Of a stretch of 64,000 bases of DNA, positions 22,937 to 31,066 are shown piece after piece. The position numbers and the translations under genes were made by a program. Within the stretch, counting starts at the first letter, position 1; each line of letters starts with the position of its first letter. Where the stretch lies: NCBI RefSeq assembly GCF_003122365.1, contig NZ_CP029254.1, positions 2,483,501-2,547,500 on the forward strand, written 5' to 3'. Below the pieces are notes generated by a model that saw nothing but the letters and a program-made list of their open reading frames with translations, searched no databases and was not told the origin of the DNA. This DNA comes from Streptomyces spongiicola. GTDB lineage: Bacteria; Actinomycetota; Actinomycetes; Streptomycetales; Streptomycetaceae.

Positions 22937-23539
22937 ATGACCGCGCCTCCCGCAGCCGCCCGCCCGTCCGCCCCGCGCGCCGAGCTGATCGCCGACGCCG
23001 CACTGGACCTCCTCGCGGACCGCGGCATGCGCGGGCTGACCCACCGGGCGGTGGACGAGCGGGCCGGACTGCCCCAGGGATCGGCCTCCAACCACGCCCG
23101 CACCCGGCAGGCGCTGCTGGAGACCGCCGTGCGCAGGCTGGCCGAGCGCGAGACCCGGGTGCTCGCACCCGCGCGGATGCCCTCCCCGCGGGATGGCGCG
23201 GAAGAGCTGATCGACGCGCTCGCCCTCACCCTGCACCGCTATCTGACCGATCACCGCCGGCTGCTGGTCTGCCGCTACGAGCTGGCCCTCGAGGCCACCC
23301 GGCGTCCTCAGCTGCGGGTCTTCTACGACCGGGCGGGGACCGCGTTCCGCGAGCCGCTGGTGGCGCTGATGGCCGTTGCGGGGTCGGCGGAGCCGGAGCG
23401 GCACGCACTCTCACTGGTCGCCTGGTGCGAAGGGCTGATGTTCTCCTGTGCCGCCGGTTCCTACCACGCCTCCGTACCGGGCAGGGAGGAGCTGCGGAGG
23501 GGCTTCGCCGAACTGATCGACGGCATGCTCGGGTCGTGA
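22937..23539 (+). CDS. TetR family regulator of the monooxygenase
   Basis: Repressor of 200 residues. Residues 15-60 form the TetR DNA-binding domain (LIADAALDLLADRGMRGLTHRAVDERAGLPQGSASNHARTRQALL), and the rest is a helical ligand domain with Trp/Cys-rich SLVAWCEGLMFSCAAGSYH. It is divergent from the FAD monooxygenase and faces the paired operators, so it likely controls both. Its start is the only ATG that leaves the helix-turn-helix complete. The inducer is probably a substrate or product of the monooxygenase. Confidence 0.92.
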   Translation: MTAPPAAARPSAPRAELIADAALDLLADRGMRGLTHRAVDERAGLPQGSASNHARTRQALLETAVRRLAERETRVLAPARMPSPRDGAEELIDALALTLHRYLTDHRRLLVCRYELALEATRRPQLRVFYDRAGTAFREPLVALMAVAGSAEPERHALSLVAWCEGLMFSCAAGSYHASVPGREELRRGFAELIDGMLGS

Positions 23540-23550
23540 GTCGCGGCCGC

Positions 23551-23611
23551 CGGCGGGGCCGCTCCCAGGAGATCGGACAGTCGGCGGGGCCGCTCCTCAG
23601 AGATCGGACAG
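23551..23611. repeat. Tandem duplication of about 30 bp
   Basis: Two near-identical copies (CGGCGGGGCCGCTCC, then one differing base run, then GATCGGACAG) lie back to back past the TetR stop. The second includes the stop codon and last residues (LSDL) of the TPR gene on the other strand. It looks like a recent slippage product. Confidence 0.75.
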
Positions 23612-24070
23612 CCGGCGGTCCAGCCGGTCGATGGCCGCGCGCACCCCGTCGCCGTAGCCGTCGTCCCCGAGGGCCGCCGAGGCCGCCCGGGCCCGGTCGA
23701 GATGGGCCCGGGCGGCCTCGGGGCGGTGGAGCTTCAGATAGTCGGCGGCCAGATTGAGATGGAGCGACGGGTAGAACCCGCGGGCGGCCACCGCGGCGTC
23801 CGGCCGCTCCGGCCGCTCCCGGCCGAGCGCATCGGCCGCGGCGAGGGCCCTGAGGTCCCAGGCGAGCTCGTCGCCGGGGTCGTCCTGGGTGTCCGCCAGA
23901 TAGTGGGCCAGCGTGCAGCGGTGCAGGGGATCGCCGTCCTGCCCCAGCTGCTCCCACAGCGCGGAGAACCGGTTGCGCGCCTCCTCGCGGTCCCCGCCGT
24001 GGAGCAGCATGATCGCCTGCCCGATCCTGGTCGTGACCGCGTCGCCCGACGCCCCCTGCTGCTCCACCAC
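23597..24070 (-). CDS. Tetratricopeptide-like protein
   Basis: Soluble helical protein of 157 residues. The pattern ARNRFSALWEQLGQDGDPLHRCTLAHYLADTQ, then SLHLNLAADYLKLHRPEAARAHLDRARAA, fits two to three tetratricopeptide-like helical pairs (residues 28-60 and 100-135). Such small Streptomyces TPR proteins have no known enzymatic role. It is convergent with the TetR gene, and its 3' end lies in the duplicated repeat. The ATG at 24070 is the first start in frame. It is the only gene between TetR and ung and probably stands alone. Confidence 0.75.
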   Translation of the reverse strand: MVEQQGASGDAVTTRIGQAIMLLHGGDREEARNRFSALWEQLGQDGDPLHRCTLAHYLADTQDDPGDELAWDLRALAAADALGRERPERPDAAVAARGFYPSLHLNLAADYLKLHRPEAARAHLDRARAASAALGDDGYGDGVRAAIDRLDRRLSDL

Positions 24071-24132
24071 TGCGGCCCTCCGGCACCTCGACCCGTCGTG
24101 CTGACGCTAGCCGCCGCCGGCGGCGATCCGGC

Positions 24133-24160
24133 ACAGGCTCGGGCGGTGGCCCGAGCCTGT
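24133..24160. terminator. Hairpin after ung
   Basis: Perfect 12-bp inverted repeat ACAGGCTCGGGC / GCCCGAGCCTGT with a GGTG loop, 20 bp past the ung stop on the minus strand. No T run follows, as is common in Streptomyces. Confidence 0.85.
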
Positions 24161-24179
24161 CAGCCAGGTGCGCCAGCCG

Positions 24180-24863
24180 TCAGCCGAGGCCGGGGATGCG
24201 CCAGTCGATGGGCTCGTGGCCCTGCTCGGCCACCGCCGCGTTGATCCGGGTGAACGGGCGCGACCCGAAGAACCGCTTGGCGGACAGCGGAGAGGGGTGC
24301 GCGCCCTTCACCACGACATGGCGCGACTCGTCGATCAGCGGCAGCTTCTTCTGGGCGTGGTTGCCCCAGAGCACGAAGACCGCCGGGTCCGGCCGTGAGG
24401 CGACCGCGCGGATCACCGCGTCGGTGAACTTCTCCCAGCCCTTGCCCTTGTGCGAGTTCGCCTCGCCGGCACGCACCGTGAGCACCGCGTTGAGCAGCAG
24501 CACGCCCTGCTCGGCCCACGGCATCAGATAGCCGCTGTCCGGCACCGGCAGACCGAGTTCCTCCCGCATCTCCTTGTAGATGTTCCGCAGCGAGGGCGGG
24601 ATCCTGACACCGGGACGCACGGAGAAGCACAGACCGTGCCCCTGCCCTTCACCGTGGTAGGGGTCCTGCCCGAGGACCAGCACCTTCACCCGGTCGTAGG
24701 GCGTGGCGTCCAGCGCCGCGAAGACCTCTTCGCGCGGCGGGTACACCGGCCCCCTGGCGCGCTCGTCCGCCACGAAGTCCACAAGCTCCTTGAAGTACGG
24801 CTTCTGGAGCTCCTCGCCGAGGACGCCGCGCCACGACGCGGGCAGCATGTCGGTGTCGGTCAC
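24180..24863 (-). CDS. ung: Uracil-DNA glycosylase, family 1
   Basis: Removes uracil from DNA as the first step of base excision repair. The 227-residue product has the water-activating motif GQDPYH at 65-70 (Asp67) and the DNA-binding HPSPLSAKRFF at 189-199 (His189), plus the uracil-recognising LLNAVLTV and VFVLWGNHAQ segments. Length and motif spacing are standard, so it should be active. The upstream SBP gene is co-directional across a 100-bp gap. Streptomyces often carry two ung genes. A hairpin terminator follows. Confidence 0.97.
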   Translation of the reverse strand: MTDTDMLPASWRGVLGEELQKPYFKELVDFVADERARGPVYPPREEVFAALDATPYDRVKVLVLGQDPYHGEGQGHGLCFSVRPGVRIPPSLRNIYKEMREELGLPVPDSGYLMPWAEQGVLLLNAVLTVRAGEANSHKGKGWEKFTDAVIRAVASRPDPAVFVLWGNHAQKKLPLIDESRHVVVKGAHPSPLSAKRFFGSRPFTRINAAVAEQGHEPIDWRIPGLG

Positions 24864-24964
24864 GTCAACAACCTCCGGTGTGCGATCAGTTACCGGGTAC
24901 CGAACCTACCCTCGGCCACTGACAGCGCTCCCGTCGGCGGTGGCGCCCGGCGGACGGCCGCCCG

Positions 24965-26545
24965 CTACCAGCTGGTCTGCCGGTGCAGCGACCACAGCTG
25001 CATGATCATCTGTGGGTCGAGGGCGCGCTCGGTGCCCGCGATCTCCTCGCGGGACGCGATGTAGATCTTGCCCTGCCACAGCGGGAGCAGCCGCACGTCC
25101 TCGACCAGGATCGCCTGGGCCCGCTCGAACTTCTTGGACACCGCTCCCCGGTCGCTCAGCTGGCGGGTCTGCGGCAGCAGCTGCTGGGTGATCTCCGGGC
25201 TGTCGTAGGGGGTCCCGAGCACGTTCTCCTTGCCGACGAAGGGCGCGATGAAGTTGTCGGGGTCCGGGAAGTCGGGGAACCAGCCTCGCCCGAAGACGGG
25301 GTAGCTGCCCTTCTGGTAGCCCTCCTGGAAGTCCTTCCAGGGCTTGCCCTGGATCGTGACCTCGAACAGCTTCGACTGCTCCAGCTGCCGCTTGATCTCG
25401 GCGAACTCGGCGGCGGTGGCGGAGCCGTAGCGGTCGGTGGTGAACCACAGGTCGAGCTTGACCGGCGTCTCGACGCCCGCCTCCTCGAGGATGTCCCGCG
25501 CCTTCGCGGCGCTGGGGTCCCCGTACTTGTCGAAGAAACTGGTCGCGTGGCCCGCGATGCCCTTGGGGACCATGGAGTACAGCGGCTCGGCCGTGCCCCG
25601 GTACACCTTGTTGATGAGTTCGCCCCGGTCGATCAGCTGGGCGATCGCCTGGCGGACCTCGACCTCGCGGACCGAGGGGTCCTTGGGGTTGAAGACCAGG
25701 TACCGGATGTCCACACCGGGGCTCTCGACGATCTGGAGGCCCTCGTTCGTCTCCTTCTTCTCCTGGAGGTCGACCACCTCCTCCGCGGTCAGCCCCAGGT
25801 AGGTGGCGTCGATCTCCCTGTTCTTCAGGGCGGCGACCATGGCTTCGGACTGCTTGAAGTAGCGAATGGTGACGGCGTCGTTCTTGCGGTCGGCGAAGCC
25901 GTTGTAGCGGGTGTTCTTCTTGAGTTCGGCCCGATCGCCCTCTTTGTACGACTCGAGGGTGAAGGGGCCCGAGCCGGTGAGCCCGCCGTCCTCCCGCAGC
26001 TTGTCGGCGGGGTACTCGGCCGGGTCGACCAGGGCCATCGCGGGCGTGGCGAGCACGAACGGGAACGTGGCGTCCGCCTTGGAGAGCTCGAAGGTGACGG
26101 TGCGCGGCCCCTCGGTGCGTATCTCCTTGAGCGAGCCGAGCAGCCCGTTGGGCCCGCCGTTCACGTCGATGGTGCGGATGCGGTCGATCGAGTGCTTGAC
26201 CGCGGCCGCGTCCAGCGTGTGCCCGTTGGAGAAGGTCAGCCCCTCGCGGAGGGTGCACCGCAGTTCGGTGTTGGCGGGGTCGGTGAACTTGCACTGCTCA
26301 GCGGCGTCCGGCTGGGGGGCGGTGCTCGCCGTGGGGAAGCTCAGGAGCGTCTGGAAGACGTTCCGGTAGAGCTCCCACGAGCTGTCCCAGGCGGCCGCGG
26401 GGTCGAGTGTGCTGGGCGCACTCGTCGTGCCGACCACTATGGACTGCGCCCCACTGGAGTCGTCGTCCGAAAACAGACTGCATCCCGTCACCAGGGACAT
26501 GGACGCAAGGGCTGCGGCCGCCCGCAGCATCGTCCGGTTGAACAC
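24965..26545 (-). CDS. ABC transporter solute-binding lipoprotein (SBP_bac_5)
   Basis: Extracytoplasmic binding protein for a peptide, nickel or related solute, family 5. The signal sequence reads FNRTMLRAAAALASMSLVTGC, with the lipobox LVTGC and the Cys near residue 22 as the lipid attachment site. The mature protein shows the family hallmarks TTSAPSTLDPAAAWD, LREGLTFSNGHTLDAAAVKHSI, and KNTRYNGFADRKNDAVTIRYF. I prefer the GTG at 26545 to one two codons upstream because GAGGAG lies seven bases before it. No permease or ATPase genes accompany it, so it must use components encoded elsewhere or serve another role. Confidence 0.92.
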   Translation of the reverse strand: MFNRTMLRAAAALASMSLVTGCSLFSDDDSSGAQSIVVGTTSAPSTLDPAAAWDSSWELYRNVFQTLLSFPTASTAPQPDAAEQCKFTDPANTELRCTLREGLTFSNGHTLDAAAVKHSIDRIRTIDVNGGPNGLLGSLKEIRTEGPRTVTFELSKADATFPFVLATPAMALVDPAEYPADKLREDGGLTGSGPFTLESYKEGDRAELKKNTRYNGFADRKNDAVTIRYFKQSEAMVAALKNREIDATYLGLTAEEVVDLQEKKETNEGLQIVESPGVDIRYLVFNPKDPSVREVEVRQAIAQLIDRGELINKVYRGTAEPLYSMVPKGIAGHATSFFDKYGDPSAAKARDILEEAGVETPVKLDLWFTTDRYGSATAAEFAEIKRQLEQSKLFEVTIQGKPWKDFQEGYQKGSYPVFGRGWFPDFPDPDNFIAPFVGKENVLGTPYDSPEITQQLLPQTRQLSDRGAVSKKFERAQAILVEDVRLLPLWQGKIYIASREEIAGTERALDPQMIMQLWSLHRQTSW

Positions 26546-26663
26546 GTGCACGCTCCTCGTTCAGCCATGGGTCGGCGAACAATACCGCAGCGCCCCACCG
26601 GGGCAACGGGGTGGTCCGGTGGGGCACTTGAGGCGATTCTGAGCCATTCAGGAGAAAACCGAC

Positions 26664-27437
26664 TCAGTGGACTCCGGCTTTGAGGAAAATACCGCCGTCG
26701 ACCACGAGTGTCTGCCCCGTGATCCAGTCCGACTCGCCGGACGTGAGGAAGGCGGCGGCACCGCCGATGTCCGAGGGGACACCGAGCCGGGCCATCGGGT
26801 AGACGGCCGCGGCCTCGGCCTCCCGGCCCTCGTACAGCGCCTCGGCGAACCTGGTCTTGATCACGGCGGGGGCGATGGCGTTGACCCGCACGGCCGGCGC
26901 GAACTCGTGCGCCAGCTGGAGGGTCAGATTGACCATGGCCGCCTTGCTCATACCGTACGCCCCGATGAACGGGGACGCGGAGAGCCCGGCGATGGACGCG
27001 ATGTTCACGATCGCACCGCCGTGCTCCTTCTGCCAGGCCTTCCAGGTCTGCTGGGCGAACCCGAGCGCCGAGATCACGTTCGTCTCGTAGACCTTGCGGG
27101 CGACGCCGAGGTCCAGCTCGGCGATGGGCCCGAAGACCGGGTTGGTGCCGGCGTTGTTCACGAGGAAGTCGACCCGCCCGAACACCTCCATCACCCGCTC
27201 GACGGCGACGGCCTGGTGCGCCTCGTCGTGGGCCTTGCCCGCGACGGCGATCACCCGGTCCGCGCCGAGGCTCTCCACGGCCTCCTTCAGCGCGTCCTCA
27301 CCGCGGCCGGTGATGCACACCCGGTCGCCGCGGGCCACCAGCGCCTCGGCGACGCCGTAGCCGATGCCGCGGCTCCCGCCCGTCACCAGGGCCACCCGGC
27401 CGGACAGCGGAGGAAGCTCTCGTTCCTGTGCGGTCAT
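26664..27437 (-). CDS. SDR family oxidoreductase
   Basis: Classical short-chain dehydrogenase/reductase of 257 residues. The cofactor motif ALVTGGSRGIGYG is at 14-26, the NNAG motif follows, and the catalytic Ser-Tyr-Lys appears as IVNIASIAGLS, then GAYGMSKAAM (YxxxK). A C-terminal LVVDGG segment is typical. It lies 16 bp after a fabG-like gene in the same direction, so the two form an operon. The substrate may be a 3-oxoacyl thioester or a steroid-like alcohol, which cannot be told apart here. Confidence 0.93.
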   Translation of the reverse strand: MTAQERELPPLSGRVALVTGGSRGIGYGVAEALVARGDRVCITGRGEDALKEAVESLGADRVIAVAGKAHDEAHQAVAVERVMEVFGRVDFLVNNAGTNPVFGPIAELDLGVARKVYETNVISALGFAQQTWKAWQKEHGGAIVNIASIAGLSASPFIGAYGMSKAAMVNLTLQLAHEFAPAVRVNAIAPAVIKTRFAEALYEGREAEAAAVYPMARLGVPSDIGGAAAFLTSGESDWITGQTLVVDGGIFLKAGVH

Positions 27438-27453
27438 CCCAGTCGCCTCCGGT

Positions 27454-28215
27454 TCAGTTGAGCGGGCCGCCGGCCACGTACATGACCTGGCCCGAGACGA
27501 ATCCGGCGTCGTCCCCCGCGAAGAACGCGATCGCGTTGGCGACGTCCTCCGGGCGGCCGACCCGCTGGACGGGGATCTGCGTGGCGGCCGCCGCCTGGAA
27601 CTCCTCGAAGCCCATGCCGACCCGGGCGGCGGTCTGGGCGGTCATCTCCGTGACGATGAATCCGGGCGCGACGGCGTTGGCCGTGACGCCGAACTTGCCC
27701 AGCTCCTTGGCGAGCGTCTTGGTGAAGCCCTGGAGGCCGGCCTTGACCGCGGAGTAGTTCGCCTGGCCCCGGTTGCCCAGCGCCGAGCTGGAGGAGAGGG
27801 AGACGATACGCCCGAAGCCGGCGTCGACCATGTGCTTCTGGCATGCCCTGGCCATCAGGAACGCGCCCTTGAGGTGCACGTTCACCACGGTGTCCCAGTC
27901 GGACTCGCTCATCTTGAACAGCAGGTTGTCGCGGAGCACACCCGCGTTGTTGACGAGGACGGTCGGCGCGCCGAGTTCGGCGGCGACCCGCTCCACGGCC
28001 GCCTCGACCTGGGCGGAGTCCGAGACGTCGCAGCCGACGGCGATCGCCCTCCCGCCCATGGAGGTGATCTTCTCGACGGTGTCCTTGCACGCCGCCTCGT
28101 CGAGGTCGAGTACGGCCACGGCGCGGCCCTCGGCCGCCAGGCGCACGGCGGTGGCGGCGCCGATGCCGCGCGCCGCCCCCGTCACGATCGCGACGCGCTG
28201 CTCGTTGCTGGACAT
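27454..28215 (-). CDS. 3-oxoacyl-ACP reductase-like SDR (FabG type)
   Basis: SDR of 253 residues, closest in layout to FabG, which reduces 3-oxoacyl-ACP with NADPH. It carries VAIVTGAARGIGAATAVRLAAEG at the N-terminus, LVNNAGVLRDNLLFKM, the catalytic Ser in RIVSLSSSSALGNRGQ and YSAVKAGLQGFTKTLA (YxxxK). GAGGAG upstream of the ATG decides the start. A second SDR follows in the same operon. Streptomyces hold many fabG paralogues, and this one is apart from the fatty acid synthase cluster, so it is more likely used in degradation or a special pathway, perhaps with its neighbour. Confidence 0.93.
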   Translation of the reverse strand: MSSNEQRVAIVTGAARGIGAATAVRLAAEGRAVAVLDLDEAACKDTVEKITSMGGRAIAVGCDVSDSAQVEAAVERVAAELGAPTVLVNNAGVLRDNLLFKMSESDWDTVVNVHLKGAFLMARACQKHMVDAGFGRIVSLSSSSALGNRGQANYSAVKAGLQGFTKTLAKELGKFGVTANAVAPGFIVTEMTAQTAARVGMGFEEFQAAAATQIPVQRVGRPEDVANAIAFFAGDDAGFVSGQVMYVAGGPLN

Positions 28216-28352
28216 GGTTCGTTCTCCTCGCCCTCGGATCCCTTGGATGCGGCTCGCCCGGTGAACCCGGCTCGCCCGGCACCGCCCGTCGACTCCCCAC
28301 GAGGGGTGAGCGACCGCTTAGTACCTTCAGCAGACGAGACGCTAGAAGCCCT

Positions 28353-28383
28353 GGCACCCGGTGTCAACGGCACACCGGGTGCC
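28353..28383. terminator. Hairpin after the HipA-like/DUF3037 operon
   Basis: Perfect 12-bp inverted repeat GGCACCCGGTGT / ACACCGGGTGCC with a 7-nt loop, 32 bp past the DUF3037 stop. It probably ends that operon before the fabG promoter. Confidence 0.83.
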
Positions 28384-28414
28384 CGCGGTCACGCGCCGCC
28401 GCCGACGGGATCGC

Positions 28415-28810
28415 TCAGCGCACCAGGGCATCCAGCAGCCGCTCGACCTCCGCCTCCGGATCGGCGGTCAGCCCGGTGTGGACGGGACCGGGCTGCACCA
28501 CGGTGGAGCGGGGTGCGATCAGCCAGCGGAAGCGCCGCCCCGCGTCGTCCCGAGCCGCCTGCCCGGCCTCGTCCCCGCCGCGGCAGACGCCCTCCACGGC
28601 GAGCAGCGCCGCCCGCACACCGGCGACGTCGGCCCGCGGGTCCAGCGCCCGCAGCCTCGACTCGTCCAGATGGGTGCGGGCGGCCACGAAGGAACGGGCA
28701 CGGCAGTAGACCACCACACCCGCGTTGAAGCACTCCCCGCGGTCGACGCGCGGGACGACGCGCAGCAGCGCGTACTCGAAGACGTCCCGCGCAGGGCCCC
28801 GCCCGGTCAT
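28415..28810 (-). CDS. DUF3037 family protein
   Basis: Soluble protein of 131 residues matching DUF3037. It begins with FEYALLRVVPRVDRGECFNAGVVVYCRARSFVAARTHLDESRLRALDP, the family core. The function is unknown. The ATG overlaps the HipA-like stop (ATGA), which gives translational coupling and implies that the two proteins work together. This pairing of a HipA-like kinase with DUF3037 recurs in many bacterial genomes, but no biochemical role has been shown to my knowledge. A hairpin terminator follows. Confidence 0.87.
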   Translation of the reverse strand: MTGRGPARDVFEYALLRVVPRVDRGECFNAGVVVYCRARSFVAARTHLDESRLRALDPRADVAGVRAALLAVEGVCRGGDEAGQAARDDAGRRFRWLIAPRSTVVQPGPVHTGLTADPEAEVERLLDALVR

Positions 28811-29679
28811 CGGCCGCCGTCCTGCCCGCTCGTCCCGCTCGTCCCGCTCTTCCCGGTGGCGTGCGGCCGGGAGCCGGGGCGCCCGGTGAGCCAGCCCGGC
28901 GCCTGGGACGGCCGGGGCCCGGAGGGGGCGTCGAGGGTGATGCGCTCGTGGATCGTGGCCGCCCGCGGCAGCAGTGCCTCCACATAGGCGCGGCGCACCG
29001 CGTCGGTGGAGTCGAATCCGGGCTCGTCCACGAGCCATTCGTCGGGCACGTCCGCGGTCACCTCGGTCAGCAGCCCGCGGGTGACCAGGGGGGCCAGTGC
29101 GGCTGCCGCGCCCGCGACGTCTGGCCGGAAGGGCGCCAGGGCGTGGTCGGAGGCGTCGTAGGGCTTCGCGGCGGAGACCGCGGCGCCCGGCCAGTTGTGG
29201 TGCCAGATCATGGTGGCACCGTGGTCGATGAGCCACAGGTCGCCGTGCCACACCAGCAGGTTCGGGTTCCGCCAGGAGCGGTCCACGTTGTTGATCAGCG
29301 CGTCGAACCAGACGACGCGCCCCGCCTCCCCGGAGTCCACCGCGTAGGCCAGGGGGTCGAAGCCGATCGAGCCGGGCAGGAAGTCCATCCCGAGGTTCAG
29401 CCCGCCGCTGGCCTTGAGCAGCTCCTGAACCTCCTGGTCCGGCTCGGACAGACCGATGACCGGGTCGAGCTGCATCCGGACCAGCTCGGGGACGCGCAGC
29501 CCGAGCCTGCGCCCCAACTGCCCGCAGACGACCTCGGCCACCAGGGTCTTGCGCCCCTGCCCGGCCCCTGTGAACTTCATGACGTACGTACCGAGATCGT
29601 CGGCCTCGACGATGCCCGGGAGCGAACCGCCCTCACGCAGGGGGGTGACATAGCGGGTGGCAGCGACCCTGCTGATCAT
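28807..29679 (-). CDS. HipA-like kinase
   Basis: Predicted Ser/Thr-type protein kinase of the HipA-like fold, 290 residues, without the N-terminal subdomain of classical HipA. ATP-binding strand YVMKFTGAGQGRKTLVAEVVCGQLG (the Lys of VMKF as phosphate anchor) is near residue 33, followed by the catalytic-loop equivalent FDALINNVDRSWRNPNLL and the metal-binding LWLIDHGATMIWHHN. No HipB-type antitoxin is adjacent; its partner is DUF3037. The start is chosen at ATG (MISRVAATRYV) rather than a TTG two codons upstream. The tail is low-complexity (GKSGTSGTSGQDGG) and possibly disordered. Confidence 0.85.
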   Translation of the reverse strand: MISRVAATRYVTPLREGGSLPGIVEADDLGTYVMKFTGAGQGRKTLVAEVVCGQLGRRLGLRVPELVRMQLDPVIGLSEPDQEVQELLKASGGLNLGMDFLPGSIGFDPLAYAVDSGEAGRVVWFDALINNVDRSWRNPNLLVWHGDLWLIDHGATMIWHHNWPGAAVSAAKPYDASDHALAPFRPDVAGAAAALAPLVTRGLLTEVTADVPDEWLVDEPGFDSTDAVRRAYVEALLPRAATIHERITLDAPSGPRPSQAPGWLTGRPGSRPHATGKSGTSGTSGQDGGR

Positions 29680-30401
29680 TTCCAAAGGACTCCGTCCTGT
29701 TCCGCCTGGTGTCCACGGCCTACCGGCGTGGCCTCAAGGGGATCGGCCGCCACGGTGCGGACGGAATCCGGGATTCCCCGCCGCCGCACCCGTCTTGACG
29801 TCTCCTCCGGCAGTCCCCGACTGCCGTCCGCCCCCCTTCCGGCCTCCGTCAGGAAGGACCATAGTAACCAAGAGTGATCACCCGTGGAGGCGTCCGGCCG
29901 GAGAGCCCCTCGCTCCGGGTGGCCGGCGTCGGGGCCGGTTCCTCCCGCCGGCTCCCGAGACGGACGCACCTCCCCGGGGACGGAGGGACCTTCCAGAAGA
30001 CGGACCGACCTCCCAGGGGACGGCCGGAACCTCGGAGCACCGGGCCTTTCGGGGCCCTCGGCGCATTCCGGGGACGGCCGCCGCCTACGGGCCCCGGGCC
30101 GGTCGGCGGGCGAACCCGGGGTCAGCCTCCCGCGGTCACCCTGCCGCCCGGCCGCCCCGCGGCCCTCTTGCCGGGCACCGGACCTCCGCGGCGAACGGCG
30201 GCCCGCCCCCCGTTACCTCTCTCGTGGCCCCGATGCGGAAGGGCGCCGGATCGGCCCCGGTACGGCGGCCGGTCCGGCGCCGACGGGCCGGAGCGCAGAG
30301 CGGACGAGGCGGGCTGACACGGCTCGGGGCGGCGAACCGGCGGGACTCCCGCACGCCCCGGACGCGGCCCCGGACCCGAACGCCCCGCGCACGGCGCGGA
30401 A
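29680..30401. other. Intergenic region, no supported gene
   Basis: About 720 bases of GC-rich DNA upstream of the HipA-like gene. Frames in both directions yield Arg/Pro/Gly-rich products without domains, good starts or consistent codon bias. It includes several GGGACGG-type short repeats near 29980-30030 (GGGGACGGAGGGACC, GGGGACGGCCGG). The AT-richer part near 29855-29880 may hold the promoter of the HipA-like gene. Confidence 0.55.
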
Positions 30402-30451
30402 ACGGCGGGTGGGCCGGGCCGGGCCGCTCCGCGGAGCGGCCCACCCGCCGT
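30402..30451. terminator. Strong hairpin after the ASCH gene
   Basis: Perfect 14-bp inverted repeat ACGGCGGGTGGGCC / GGCCCACCCGCCGT, with an inner self-complementary GGGCCGCTCCGCGGAGCGGCCC, 21 bp past the stop of the ASCH gene. It can form a long stem and probably stops transcription in both directions. Confidence 0.87.
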
Positions 30452-30456
30452 GCCGT

Positions 30457-30483
30457 GCTCACCGCTCACCGCTCACCGCTCAC
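30457..30483. repeat. Heptanucleotide repeat (GCTCACC)
   Basis: Four tandem copies of GCTCACC, the last one incomplete. It overlaps the stop codon of the ASCH-domain gene, so variation in copy number would alter the stop or C-terminus. Confidence 0.8.
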
Positions 30484-31066
30484 GGATGCGCTCGATGTGC
30501 TGCCACACCAGGGCGCCCCGGGGCGAGAGCCGGTACCCGACGCCGAGGCTCTCGGTCAGCCCGTACTCCTTGAGCCGGCGGACGTCGGCCTTGAAGGGGA
30601 GCGTGTCGCGTCCGGCGCGGGCGGCGAGTTCGGCCGCCCGGGTACCCGGGTGGTCGTGGACGAGCCCCAGGGTGGCCCGGGTCCACGGTCCGCGTCTGCT
30701 GCGTGCGTCCATCCGGTCCAGCGCGGCGACGATCCCGTCCAGTTCCTCCGCGGTGAGGGCGGTGTCCTCGCGCATGGCGGCCCGGGGGTCGGCGCCGCCG
30801 AACCGGAGCACGACCCGGTGGAGCCTGCGTCCCTCACCCTGCCGCTGGGCGGCCAGAAGCGCCTCACGGCCGGGGTGGCCGGCGCGGCGGGCTTCGCGGT
30901 CGGTCACGGTGGACGGGTCCACCGGCGTGACTTCGATGATCTCCACCATCCCGACCGCCGTACGCAGCACGGTGCCGGGCCTTACGGACGGCGTGCGCCA
31001 GCTCCGGAAGGCGAGATCCACCTCGCCCGAGGCGATTCCGTCCAGGACATCCCCGGTGAACTGCAA
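30473..31066 (-). CDS. ASCH-domain protein with winged-helix tail
   Basis: Soluble protein of 197 residues. The N-terminal half, LQFTGDVLDGIASGEVDLAFRSW to LRTAVGMVEIIEVTPV, is an ASCH domain, a beta-barrel related to PUA and thought to bind RNA. The C-terminal part (residues 115-197, TALTAEELDGIVAALDRMDARSRRGPWTRATLGLV to YGLTESLGVGYRLSPRGALVW) reads like a winged-helix. No ATG or GTG is available near the domain start; a TTG at 31066 preceded by GGAG at six bases is the best start. It is the family common in actinomycetes without a known role. Confidence 0.8.
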   Translation of the reverse strand: MQFTGDVLDGIASGEVDLAFRSWRTPSVRPGTVLRTAVGMVEIIEVTPVDPSTVTDREARRAGHPGREALLAAQRQGEGRRLHRVVLRFGGADPRAAMREDTALTAEELDGIVAALDRMDARSRRGPWTRATLGLVHDHPGTRAAELAARAGRDTLPFKADVRRLKEYGLTESLGVGYRLSPRGALVWQHIERIRER

